NCBI GenBank assembly: GCA_040954595.2
Contig: CM082584.2
Coordinates: 1,550,001 to 1,614,000, forward strand
Length of the DNA: 64,000 bases
Direction: 5' to 3'
From: Balanoglossus misakiensis
Lineage: Eukaryota > Hemichordata
Positions 23,184 through 34,881 of the stretch are shown here, piece after piece. Position 1 is the stretch's first letter. Every line of letters starts with the position of its first letter. Below the pieces are notes generated by a model, which saw only the letters and a list, made by a program, of their open reading frames with translations, was not told the origin of the DNA and did not search any database. The translations under genes and the position numbers were made by a program.

Positions 23184-23521
23184 TTAACCATATAGCTAAA
23201 ATTACTCCCATATCAATACACAGGGAGATACTTTAACTTTGGCTGAACGTGTGCTAGTCCAACACTATGCTTAATCAAACTGGCTAAGAGATCTGTTATT
23301 ATATTAGACGCATGAAGGAAAGTAATGTTGTTTAGAGTGAAATAAAACAATACTTTAGGCCAGAAAGAAAAATGTAAATCATGACACAAATAGGCTGGAA
23401 ATTTTTTCTGACCCTATATTATACCATGTTTTGCATATTTTCACTAATTTGTATGGCCCACATAATTCTAAAGCAAGGTTGATTGGTTACTAATTAATAT
23501 TTGCATATATTTGATTCACAG

Positions 23522-23594
23522 TCTTAAACACAGCATTTCAACGTATGCCGGAGGAGGAAGAGAATACCTAGGCCTGATCCAAGACCGCTTTCCG
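23522..23594 (+). CDS. Exon-like module 1b, copy I (73 nt)
   Basis: Acceptor 'tatatttgattcacag' with TACTAAT upstream; donor 'ccg|gtaagc'. Only the frame starting after one base is open (24 codons, including 'STYAGGGREYLGLIQDRF'). It starts in phase 2 and ends in phase 0. It is identical, base for base, to 30256-30328 although the flanking introns have diverged. It is joinable to module 1a (TG + T = Cys). Product unknown. Confidence 0.5.
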
Positions 23595-25070
23595 GTAAGC
23601 ACACCTTGCTGTATACATGCTCCATAGCTTGTTTGTAAATGCTACCTTTTCCCATCAAATAGTGAAGTCACCCTTTTAAAATTATGGTGGTGGCAAGCCA
23701 CAACTGGTTATCATGAAGAGTTGGACACCACTAATAATCATTTTAATATTTTCCAATTGGTAACCTTTATGTACCACTATCCTCAACAATTTCAGTCAAC
23801 AAGATTCATATTGCGCTGTATAGCAAGGCCAAACAAATATGACTGATTGATAGGGATTTTTCTGAAAATGTGACAAAATCAACAAATAAACAATAATCAG
23901 TCACCAATCATGCATTATGTGTTATTCGAGGGAACCTGAGCGGGTCCCATAAACCTGCCAACCCATGCTAGCCATGACTTTACAAATGTTTCCGTCATAC
24001 TATGCAGAAAATTCTGGCTGCTTTAAATAGGTTTTTCACTTTGCGCTAGGTGTCAAATCTCATTGCATTCTGGGCGGAAAGTCCATAACCAACTGTAGTA
24101 AGAGATAGAAGAAATGATATGTTTACTGTATTTCATGACTTCCTTCGGTCAAACATTTCTGTCTCGGTAGTTAGCATATTAAACTTTTTTTCACTTTTGC
24201 TATTTTTTCTGTTAAAAAGTTCAAGAATGACCCATCATCATTTTAGCTTATGAACTCCCATTTCTTTAACATGGCAAAAATCGGCCATCTTGAAATTATC
24301 GACCGTATGAGATTTTCATCACTCATTTAGGGTAGCTTAAAACGTGTTTAAAGTAGGGAGAATTGTATAGGCAAGACTTGGGCTGTAAATTTGATGAAAT
24401 AGCTACATGACTATTGTTCACAAGCAGCTGACTGTACTGTAAGACTGGAAGTGTTGTGTACATATTTTACATATTCAATATTTGTAATTAGACCATGTCA
24501 TGTATATCTTGGGGATTGCTCGATCACAATGTCTCTGCTGGTACAATGTCCTTTTAACATGTTCAGTAATATGGTAGTAATTGTAAGTTTGTGTGCGGCA
24601 TTTGTAAATTATTTACAATTTATAAATTATTTTGTAAGTTTCTTCATTCTCAAATTGCTTGCCTAACGTACTGCATTAACATTTAAATTTTGGTATGATT
24701 TTGAGTAGACTTTTTGTTTCAAAATTATTTTTGACACTTTTGGGTGATATGATTTTACATGGAAAATCTGATTTCCCTGTAATTCGGTTGACAGGATTTT
24801 CATCATATCTCTAAATCATGAAGTACATGTATCAGACTTGCATCAGGCCCCCAAAATTCTAGTCGCCTTTGGCAAGTAATATTAGCCATTGATCTGGGAA
24901 AGTTACAAAAATGTGTTGTCCAAGGACGTTGAAGGTACATGTGGTTTTTACACTTGCTGCATGTTTATAATTTGCAATAGAAATAGACACTCAGTGCCAG
25001 CCCACTATCCCGTCTCTTTATTGCTGACTTGTATGTATGTACGTATGTACGCATTTTATCAGAATTATTA

Positions 25071-26412
25071 GGTCCCATTTGGTATATGTATTTATACCAT
25101 GGTACCTTACGGGATCAGTTGCACCTGTATGTATGGATGTCTGTATGTCCATCAACATCAAACATTTGGAAACTACTGGCATTTCACCTTGATATTTAAT
25201 GTGCAGACAGGGCAGTAGATGGGAGTTTGTCTAAGTGAAGTTGTCATTGCCAAACTATGCAAATTAGCTGGGAAAGTGTCAAATTCGTCAAAACTTGGGA
25301 ACTCAACAACTACTGGGCAAATTGCTTTCAAAATTGATAATTGGTATGCATGTACCTTATGGTATCCTCTCACAATTCTACATGTTGTGAGCTAATAATG
25401 TGAATTTTCTATTTTTAAGCATTTTTTTTGTCTCTTTCCACATTGTCGGTAAAAACCTACTTTTCTGGAATTGATCAGCTGACTTGTTTGAAATTTATTA
25501 TGAAGCTTCATAGGTGATCTGAGTTACCAACCATAGTTTTGTTTAAATTGTTGCCAAAAATTGCGTATTTATAATTTTGGAGCAATTTTTAGGTCCCATT
25601 TGGTTTATGTACATATATACGATTGGGACCTTATGGAATCAGTTGCATTTGTATGTATGAGTGAATGGATGAAAACCGCTGGGCATATCACTTCCATATT
25701 TAGTGTGTAGATGCAGGCGGGGCTGTAGATGGGATTTTGTTCAAATGAAATTGTCATTGCCAAAATATTACCTGTGTAAATGTGAAATTGGTCAAAAGTC
25801 AGAAACTTGACAACCACTGGTCAGATTGGTATGTCAATGAACCCCATACAGTCCTGTATGTTGTGAGCTAATATTATGAATTTTCTAATGTTTATTAATT
25901 TTTTTTGTCTTTTTCCACATTATTGGTAAAAAAAAATCTTCACTTCTGAAAGCGATAGTCCGACTCCTTCGAAATTTAGTATGAAGCTTCCTATGGGTGG
26001 TCCGAGTTACCATATTTTTTGTTCAGATTGTTGTAAAATAGGCATATTTATAATTTTGAGCAATTTTGCCAATTAAGGTCAGAATGCTTTGCAATTTGGT
26101 AGGCAGATTCCCAGGGGTAACCCAAGGAAGATGTCATAAAAATGGTTAAAACTGCGTGCTTGTGTTATTGGGGATATTTTTGCAATCTTTGTCAAAAACT
26201 GTTTTCTGTTAAACCGTTCAAACCCTTGTCAGATTGCTTTGAATTTTGGCAGGAATGTTCCTTGTAGTGATTGAAGTAAGATGGTGTACAATTATAGAGA
26301 TGTTTGCATATTTGTGTTTTTGCCACTTTTGAACAAATGTGTTTTTCTTTGAAACTGCTTTTTTGATGGCTTTGAAATATGGTAGGAATATTCCTAGGGG
26401 TAACCCAATTTT
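25071..26412 (+). repeat. Dispersed repeat family D, two tandem units
   Basis: Units start at 'aggtcccatttggt' (25071 and 25592), with a 'taccatgg.acctta' complement shortly after, so each unit opens with a small hairpin. They then share 'tgtatgtatg' runs, 'atatttagtgtg.agatgcagg', 'gttgtcattgccaaa', 'atgcaaattagctgggaaa', 'cagtcctgtatgttgtgagc' and 'tttagtatgaagcttc'. Further copies lie near 32097, 32592, 33960, 34617, 37600 and 38770. Non-coding. Confidence 0.82.
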
Positions 26413-28961
26413 TAGCTCACCTGAAAATCACGTGAGCTTATAGTTTAGCGATGTCTGTGTATGTGTGTGTCTGTCTGTATACCCGATATCTCAAGAACCG
26501 CTGAACCGATTTCAACCAAATTTAGTACACAGGTTCAGATATCATATGGCAAGAACTGAAAAGGTTTTGGTGGGTGTGGCTTTGATATTAATGAAGTTAT
26601 TAAAGTTTTAATTTTTCTATTACATGGTTGTCTATGAGAGCTTTCGTTAATGCTGCATATATGACCAGTGGAAACGATAGTTTGAGGAGATCGACTGTTT
26701 GAGGGCGCTGTGAAATGAGACATTCCTGGCGATATTGCCGTGGTTCTGTCCATGCTCAGACGCTGTACCCGTCGTTACGAATAACTTCCCTACGTGAATC
26801 CACAAGGAAGCTAACGTTGTTTAGTTGCTTCATAGAGCGTAAATTGTTAATCTACAGGACCGTCAGACGAATACTCTTTTCAAATGAAGTTTGAAACTAC
26901 TTACGAGTAAGTTAGTGGAGACAATATGGCGGATAGTTGGCGTGCAGCCGAATCCGCGTTATGACTATGACGTGACCCATTCATCAAGACAAACCGTAAA
27001 TGATTCACGCATATTGTGGTCCTCACGCAGTCAATCTCAAAATGTCACCAGGCTTTCTATTTGTCTATTGTTCAGAGAAAAATAACATGGCGGTTGATCA
27101 CACTCAACAGTAAAATCCGTTTTGTGTGTTTATAGACAGTCTGTTATCGCCAATACTATATAGCGATTGCTAGATGGCCTACCCAAATGTGATCGAGCGA
27201 GAATGATAACATTGAATGTCTGTTCAGATCTCATTCCGTACGTCATACGTCAACATTTCGATTTCGATTTAATCCATTCATAAAGAATTTAGAGAAAGTC
27301 GTCTTGAATTGTGACCCCGACTATCAATTAGTTTACGATGATTTTTTGGCGACGGAATACACGAGACGCCATTGCATAACTACGTCAGCTGGACTTCCAA
27401 GGTTACCATTTTGTGTGTATGGAATCTTATCACAGAGCCTACGTACTTTGACAATATGCCATGCTATATCAATGACGCCCCAGAAAATTTGTCAAAAAAT
27501 GAATTTGTCTTCTCATGGTGGTGCAATATATTTTAATGTCTATTTTGAGGTTGATTTTGGTTTTTGGCTAACATGTATATAAATGTCAGCTTATAGCATA
27601 AGTTGGTGTCCGTCGGCTATGTATGTCTGTATGTGTGCCTCATACAGAATTATGTATTTTGTGAATGGATCAGTTTCGTCTTAATGTATTGATGTATGTA
27701 TGTGTATGTCCATCAACATCAAAAACTTGAAACTACTGATATTTAGTGTGTACATAGAAATTGTTATTGCGAAAAAATGCATACTGGTATTAACTGGAAA
27801 AATGTTCAAATAGTCAAAATTGAAAAACTTAATAACAGCGGATCAGATTAAGTTAAAAATTGGCGTGCATTGGTGTGCAAGTACTTTGGGAAGACCTCGT
27901 ATGATTTTGTTCAGGTGGAGTCAGTATCTGGCGTTTCCTATTTTTTATGAATTTTTTGGGGAATTTTCTGCAGTTTTGTTAAAAAAAAATTTTCTCTGAA
28001 ATTACATGTCCAATTGATTGGAAACTTGGTATGGAGGTTCATAGGGCTTACCTGAATCACATTTGTGCAAACGGTGGTGAAATTTGCAAAAATGCATTTT
28101 TGGGCAATATTTCCTGTTTTTGCCAAAAAATCCAATCCTGTGAAATGTAGGTGCAATTGTTTTGATACTTTGTATTTGGGTTTCTAGGGGTGATCTCAGT
28201 CAGATATGATCAAATTGTAATGAAATTTGCATAATTGTATTTTTTGGGAATTTCTGCAGGGTTTGGCCAAATAGTCTTCGGTAATACCACAAGTCCAATT
28301 GGTTGGAAACTTTGAATGGGAATTCATATATGTGATATCAGTCAGATTTGTCTGAATTTCCTGTTGTTTGCCAAAATGTCTTCCTTATTGAAACTTGTTA
28401 AAGAGGTTCTTAGGCATGAACAGAAATCAGATTTGTTGAAATCTGGTGAAATATTCATACTTTTTGGTATATTTCTTGCCATTTTTGATCAAAGAGTTTT
28501 AGAATTCCATAGACTTATTATTTTTATGCAGTTCAGGATGGGGTACATGACTCATAACCCCTTACAAAAATTGACAAGGCAACAATTCCACAAACATGTT
28601 TACATTTCACAATGGTGCAACACACAACCCTTACCCCATATACACTATAAACCAAAATGGTTTAAAACTGGTTTTTCTAATCTTGTTATTCTGTCAACCA
28701 ATCACAGTACTGCACGTGAGCATATTCAGTTAATATCTGGTTCCTGATTGCTTTGGAAGTTAGTTAACAATTTCATAACACATGTACATGTATGTGCAAC
28801 TTTGATTAAATTCTGGTTGTCAATATTTAGGTAGTTTGTTGTAAATTTCTTTGTTTTTGGATAGCAAATCTTTTTAACCAATTGCTCAGTTTCTTTGAAA
28901 GTTACTGTTAACAAGGAGAGTTAGTACACCCAACTTAGACTTTTACACCCAACTTAGAGCT
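26413..28961. other. Repeat-like intergenic stretch, no gene seen
   Basis: 26413 begins with 'agctcacctg' and, 20 bp on, 'gtgagctta', the head of another interspersed repeat type followed by 'gtgtgtctgtctgtatac'. 27640-28320 is family D-like ('ggtctgatg.. tttgcaaaa', 'ttggaaacttgg'). The 143-codon frame at 28316-28747 is composed of repeat sequence and shows no domain. Confidence 0.4.
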
Positions 28962-29003
28962 ACTATGACTGGTTACTAACTTCTATATCTATTTGATTCA
29001 CAG

Positions 29004-29078
29004 ATGCTGCCTGAAATTGTCCGCATTTCAACTCGGGATTCTCTTCCTCGTCTGGGGCGAGTTTAAGACCGCTCAATG
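29004..29078 (+). CDS. Exon-like module 1a, copy II (75 nt)
   Basis: Same splice context as copy I (TACTAAC, 'tttgattcacag', 'atg|gtaagc'). The five differences from copy I are ctg/ttg, tct/tcc, gcg/gca and ctt/ctc (all synonymous) and cgg/tgg (Arg to Trp) in the only open frame. Confidence 0.5.
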
Positions 29079-30255
29079 GTAAGCATGACTTGCTGTATAT
29101 TTGCTTTTATCGGGCGTGGCACAACCGAAACAATAGGAAACAATGTATGTCTACGAACTAATTTACACCTTCCAGTTATCAATACTTTTTTCCTTCGAAT
29201 TCTAGCCTCGATTGCCTGTGATATGATCGTGATGACATGAATTAAATGGTCAAGTTCAAATCTTCATGTGAAGCATAAATTAAATTTGGATGCATTTCCT
29301 TAACCATATAGCTAGAAATTACTCCCATACCAATACACGGGGAGATACCGTAATTTTGGCTGAAAGTGTGCTAGTCCAACACTATGCTTCATCAAACTGG
29401 CTAAGAGATCTATTATTATATATAGACACATGAAGGAAAGTAATGTTGTTTATAGTGAAATAAAACAATACCTTAGGCCACAAAGAAAAATATAGATCAC
29501 GACACAAACAGGCTGGAGTTTTTTTCAAAAATGTGTGCATAAGATCATATTGGCCCATGGTAATCAAAGCCAAAGCAGCCCAGTTCCAAATTCGAAACTC
29601 AGCTCAGTACCAGAAACTTGCTCAAAGCTACCAAATGCACAGAAAGTTTTGAGAATCTAGATGAAAAATCACCAAGCGACTAGTGCGCTTGTCTATGTTC
29701 AATGTGTCTTCCCTGGTAACAACATGTACTTCTGCCACCATGCCATGAGATATACTGACAGCCACGTTTGAAACATTTTAGTATACTGATATTCAAAGTT
29801 TAAATGTAAAGGCTTACTTTTCTATAGTAAAATAAATGTTTTATAATTGCCAACAATTTACATTCTTGCGCTAATCAGTTGTATGAAAAGTGAGGTGGAT
29901 CAAATGTAAGTTTCATTTTCACAACAAACATTAAGAAATCATTGTACAGTGTTACGTAGATGTCAAAGTGTGTGTACACCTGTCGTTTACAGATATGATG
30001 TCAGTTTCACTTGTCACCTAACTGCCATGTTTGTGGTATACCCATGTGGACCACTTTACTGCAGTACTGATGTAAATGGAGTTTCAAGATCGCTGTTACA
30101 GATTTCTCTGATTCGTATTCCACGTACATTATCGCAGCACAGTCTGACCCTATATTATACCATGTTTTGCATATTTTCACTAATTAGTATGGCCCAAATA
30201 ATTCTAAAGCAAGGTTGATTGGTTACTAATTGATAAGCATATATTTGATTCACAG

Positions 30256-30328
30256 TCTTAAACACAGCATTTCAACGTATGCCGGAGGAGGAAGAGAATA
30301 CCTAGGCCTGATCCAAGACCGCTTTCCG
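30256..30328 (+). CDS. Exon-like module 1b, copy II (73 nt)
   Basis: Identical to 23522-23594, with the same acceptor and donor words. Its introns differ from copy I by substitutions and indels. Confidence 0.5.
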
Positions 30329-30786
30329 GTAAGCACAACTTGCTGTATACATGCTCCATAGCTTGTTTGTAAAGGCTACCTTTTCCCATCAAATAGTGAA
30401 GTCGCCCTTTCAAAATTATGGTGGTGGTAAGCCACAACTGGTTATCATGGAGAGCCCCATATAAACTTACCAGCCCACGCTAGCCATGACTTTACAAATG
30501 TTTCCGTCATACTATGCAGAAAATTCTGGCTGCCTTAAATAGGTTTTCACTTTGCGCTAGGGGGTCAAATCACATTGCATTCTGGGCGAAAAGTCTACAA
30601 CCCACTGTAGTAAGAGGTGGAAGAAATGATACATTTTGTGTATTTCATGCTTTGGTCAAACATGTCTGTCTCCGTAGTTAGCATATTAAACTCATTAAAT
30701 GTTTTTCACATTTTGTTATTTTGTCTGTTATGACCCATTATCACTTTAGCTTTAGCTTAGGCTCCATTCACAAACACCTCTGGATG

Positions 30787-30920
30787 GGGGGGGGGGGGGG
30801 GGGAAATTCAATTTTTTTACTGCTAATTTTCACATGCCCCCCCCCCCTGTACACAACCCGAAATATTTTCAAATCCCCCACCCCCTTCTGAACTGCCAAA
30901 ATTTTAAAATCCCCCCCCCA
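30787..30920. repeat. Poly-G / poly-C low-complexity block
   Basis: A run of about 19 G at 30787 is followed by C runs at about 30838, 30890 and 30910. The runs could pair or form quadruplexes. Similar homopolymer tracts occur at about 7216, 8062, 12327, 15424, 22106, 33235 and 39834. Confidence 0.8.
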
Positions 30921-31324
30921 TTTTCTTTCACAGAGCAAAACACATCACTTATCTATCTTGTAAAAAAGAAAAACAGCGCTCCCATGAAAAGACTTTGAAA
31001 CTGATGTTTCCCCTCATCAGTGGGTATTAAAACTGAACATGGTTTTTATTTTTTAAGTATTTGTATTCTGTGTTGGGAGACATTGTAAACCGGGAATTGA
31101 AGGGGGTGGGTGTGGGAAGGGGTGTCCCCCTCCCACGTAAGAAAATTTTATAAAATACAGAGCTCAAAGCTGCATTTTTATGAACCCGGCAAAAGCAAAT
31201 TAACTCAACTACCAGTATGTTGGGGAGGATAAATTTAACCGTCGCCGCTCAAAGTTATCATGGGGTGGGGGCAAGTCCCCTGACATGGGACACTAGATAA
31301 ACCAGTTAATGATTGAAAGGTGTT

Positions 31325-31724
31325 GATGAAATAGCTACATGCCTATTGTTAACAAGCAGCTGACTGTACTGAAAGAATGGAAGTGTTGTGTACCTATTTT
31401 ACATATTCAATATTTGTAATTAGACCATGTCATGTATATCTTGGGGATTGCTCGATCGCAATGTCTCTGCTGGTACAATGTCCTTTTAACTTGTACAGTA
31501 ATATGGTAGTGATTGTAAGTTTGTGATGAAATAGCTACATGACTATTGTTCACAAGCAGCTGACTGTACTGTAAGACTGGAAGTGTTGTGTACATATTTT
31601 ACATATTCAATATTTGTAATTAGACCATGTCATGTATATCTTGGGGATTGCTCGATCACAATGTCTCTGCTGGTACAATGTCCTTTTAACATGTTCAGTA
31701 ATATGGTAGTAATTGTAAGTTTGT
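31325..31724 (+). repeat. 200-bp tandem duplication
   Basis: The segment starting 'gatgaaatagctacatg' at 31325 is repeated at 31525. Copy I of the segmental duplication has it only once (about 24397). The second repeat is closer to copy I ('catgactattgttcacaag') than the first. Confidence 0.88.
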
Positions 31725-32591
31725 GTGCGGCATTTGTAAATTATTTTCAATTGATAATTTTTTTGTAAGTTTCTTCATTCTCAAATTGCTTGCCTAAAGT
31801 ACTGCTTTAAAATTTAAATTTTGGTATGATTTTGAGTAGACTTTTTGTTTCAAAATTATTTTCGACACTTGACATTTTTGGGTGATATGATTTTACATGG
31901 AAAATCTGATTTCCCTGTAATTCGGTTGACAGGATTTTCACAATATCTCTAAATCATGAAGTACATGTATCAGAATTGCATCAGGCCCCCAAAATTCTAG
32001 TCGCCCTTGGCAAGTAATATTAGCCATTGTTGTCCAAGGACGTTGAAGGTACAATTGGTTTTTAAACTTACTATGTAGGCATTTTATCAGAATTATTAGG
32101 TCCCATTTGGTGCAGGTATATGTATTTATACCATGGGACCTTATGGGATCAGTTGCACCTGTATATATGGATGTCTGTATGGATGTTTGTCTGTATGTCT
32201 ATCAATATCAAACACTTGGAAACCACTGGCATGTGACCTTGATATTTAGTGTGGAGATGCAGGCAGGGCATTAAGTGGGAGTTGTCAAAATGAACTTGTC
32301 ATTGCCAAAATATGCAAATTAGCTGGGAAAGTGTCAAATTCGTCCAAACTCGGGAACTCGACAACTACTGAGCAAATTGCTTTCAAAATTGAAAATTGGT
32401 ATTCCTGTAAGTTATGTTAACCTCACACAGTTCTATATGTTGTGAGCTAATGTGAATTTTCGATTTTTTATGTATTTTTTGTCTCTTTCCACATTATCGG
32501 TAGAAAATCTGCTTTTCTGGAATTGATCAGCTGACTTATTTGAAATTTAGTATGAAGCTTCATAGGTGATCTGAGTTATCATAGTTTTGTA

Positions 32592-34685
32592 AGGTCCCAT
32601 TTGCTTTACCATGGGACCTTATGATATCGGTGGATGTATGTATGTATGTCTGTATGTCCGTCCACATCACAAACTTGAAAACCACTGGGCATATGACCTC
32701 GATATTTGGTGTGTAGATGCAGGCCAGACTGAAGATTGGAGTTTGTTCAAATGAAGCTGTCATTGCCAAAAATATGCAAATTAGCTAGGAAAATGTGAAA
32801 TTGGTCAAAACTCAAACTCAACAACCACTGGTCACATTCATTTGAAAATCAGTATGCATGTACCTTATGTCTACCTCAAACAGTCCTGTATGTTTTGAGC
32901 TAATATTATCGATTTTTAATTTTTTATGCCAAAAATCTTTTATGCATTTTTTGTATTATTCCACATTATTGGTAAAGAAATCATCATTTCTTAAAGTTAT
33001 AGGCCTCATTCTTTGAATTTTAGTATGAAGCTTCTAATGGTTGTCTGAGTAACCAAAGTTTTGTTCAAATTGTTGAAAAATTTGCATATTTTAATTTTGA
33101 GCAATTTTTGCCACTCTTGGTCATTTTTTTTCTTTAAAACTGCATGCCAGATTGATTTGGTAGGCATATTCCTAAGGGTAAACTGAGTAAGATGTTGTAA
33201 AAATGTTTTAGTATATATTGTGTTATTGGGGAAGGGGGGGGGGGGGTTACTCAAACATTTATAACACCCAGCAACTTTTGGTACTGGCAGGGTTTGTCCT
33301 CCAATGATTTCAACATCCTGCTAGGAATACAACCTCTCCTCAACTTTATAAATATAGGGCATGACATTGCAGGTTTTTTGAGAACACTGTTTAAAATAAC
33401 CCTCATCAAGCCTGTTAACTTATTTAGACAGACTATTATCCAGAATGAAACGAAACATGGATGCAATAAAAAGATCTTGTGCAATAAAAACCAAGTTGAT
33501 CATAACAATTATTTGCTAAGTACAACATGTACATCACTAATAGAAGTTATGGCTGTAAGCATAAACCTGTTTGTTTTGCTATCTTCACTATTCATATTAT
33601 CTGACTATATTAATACATTTGCAAGCATACTGTTTCAGACATAGCGAATTTGATAAACATCTACAAATATATTTTTACCTGTTGAAGTTATCAAAATCCA
33701 GACACTTGACAAAAGGACATTTTTCATCCCCTCTATAGATTGATAGTCTAACATAGCAGGCAATCTGTTTTTAACAACTGCAGAAGCCTTCATAAAAAGT
33801 TGTTGGCCAGAATGAAAGCTTAGGGGGACGTAGGATTTCCTACTTTTTAGGTTATTTTTTCTATGGCCCCAAAAAGCTATGACAAAAAATTGATGACCCC
33901 CTTGGAATTTATAATTCCCCCCCCCCTATCATACCCTGTCCATATTCTTATAAATGTCAATAAATGCCATACAGTCCTGTATGTTTTGTTTTGAGCTAAT
34001 ATTATGAATTTTCTATTTTTATTGTTTTGTCTTTTACTGCATTATTGGTAAAGAAAAATCTTCCTTTCTGAAAGCCATAGTTTTTGTTCAAATTGCAAAT
34101 TGTTGTGAAATTGGTATATTTATAATTTTGAGCAATTTTGTAATTTTTGCTCAGAATGCAGATTCCTAGGGGGGTAACCCAAGTAAGGTGTTGTAAAAGA
34201 ATTGTTTAAAAAATAAAAATATATTTGTAGATGGTTATCAAATTCGCTGTGTCTGAAAGCGCTTGTCAGATTGCTTTGAACTTTGACAGGAATGTTCCTT
34301 GTAGTGATTTAAGTAAGATGGTGTACAATTATAGTGATTTTTGCATATTTGTGTTTTTGCCACTTTTGAACAAATGTAGTTTTGTTTAACCCCCATCTTA
34401 CCCTATCCATATTCAAATAAATATGAAAAGAAATTTCTCACAGATATTATTTACTTTGATAATACTATCATTTGTGCAACAACTAATCAATCAAACAGTC
34501 AATAATCATAAATTGGGAGTTCAAAAATATCTATAAGGGAGATTTAAAACCCCGTTAGCAACAACTGTTTGCCATGTTTTCAGTATTAATGTTTTGTGTA
34601 GCTTCTGCAGTTTTTAGGTCCCATATGGTATGTACCATGGGCCTTATGGAATCAGTTGCGTCTGTATTTATGTATGGATGTACTG
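32592..34685 (+). repeat. Family D copies and interspersed unique sequence
   Basis: A family D unit runs from 32592 to about 33230 with its 'aggtcccatttgctttacca' head, and a partial one from about 33960 to 34400. 33240-33950 contains a poly-G run and a 116-codon frame (33294-33644) without recognisable domain. I see no gene. A new family D head starts at 34617. Confidence 0.6.
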
Positions 34686-34881
34686 TATTTTCGCGAGTTA
34701 AATTTTTCGCGATATCGAGAGAGGCCACTGTTTCGCGAGTATTAATTTTCGCGTTCTCTTATTTCATTCACTGCATCGTTATCTTCAAAAACAATTTACG
34801 CGACTTTTTATTTTCACGTTATTTTGGCTCTCGCGTATTTGGCGAAAATTAATTGCTCGCGAAAATAAAGTGTTTTACAGT
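34686..34881. mobile_element. MITE-E (ACTGTAAAAC family), copy 1
   Basis: Ends 'tactgtattttcgcgag' and 'aaagtgttttacagta' with internal 'ttttcgcg' words in both orientations. Related copies lie at 57032-57245, 59861-60069, 60298-60496 and 60538-60749. TA flanks are compatible with a mariner-like origin. Confidence 0.8.

Larger units (their letters stand above)
22468..25560 (+). repeat. Segmental duplication, copy I
   Basis: Collinear with 28962-32590: exon-like modules, intervening introns, 'gtagtaagagatagaagaaa' and the 'gatgaaatagctacatgact' segment occur in the same order. Copy I contains a MITE-1 (22837-23183) that copy II lacks. Copy II contains about 610 bp (29530-30143) and a 200-bp local duplication that copy I lacks. 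Non-exon sequence has many substitutions and indels, so the duplication is not recent. Confidence 0.88.
28962..32590 (+). repeat. Segmental duplication, copy II
   Basis: Second copy of 22468-25560 in the same orientation, about 6.5-6.7 kb downstream. It has the empty MITE-1 site near 29300, an extra 610 bp at about 29530-30143, low-complexity G/C tracts at 30787-30920 and a local 200-bp duplication at 31325-31724. Confidence 0.88.

Noticed and set aside
28316-28747. 143-codon plus-strand open frame
   Set aside because: Built from family D-like repeat sequence with no domain, splice site or composition support.
33294-33644. 116-codon frame with hydrophobic end
   Set aside because: Lies between repeat copies, overlaps a minus-strand frame of equal quality and shows no domain.
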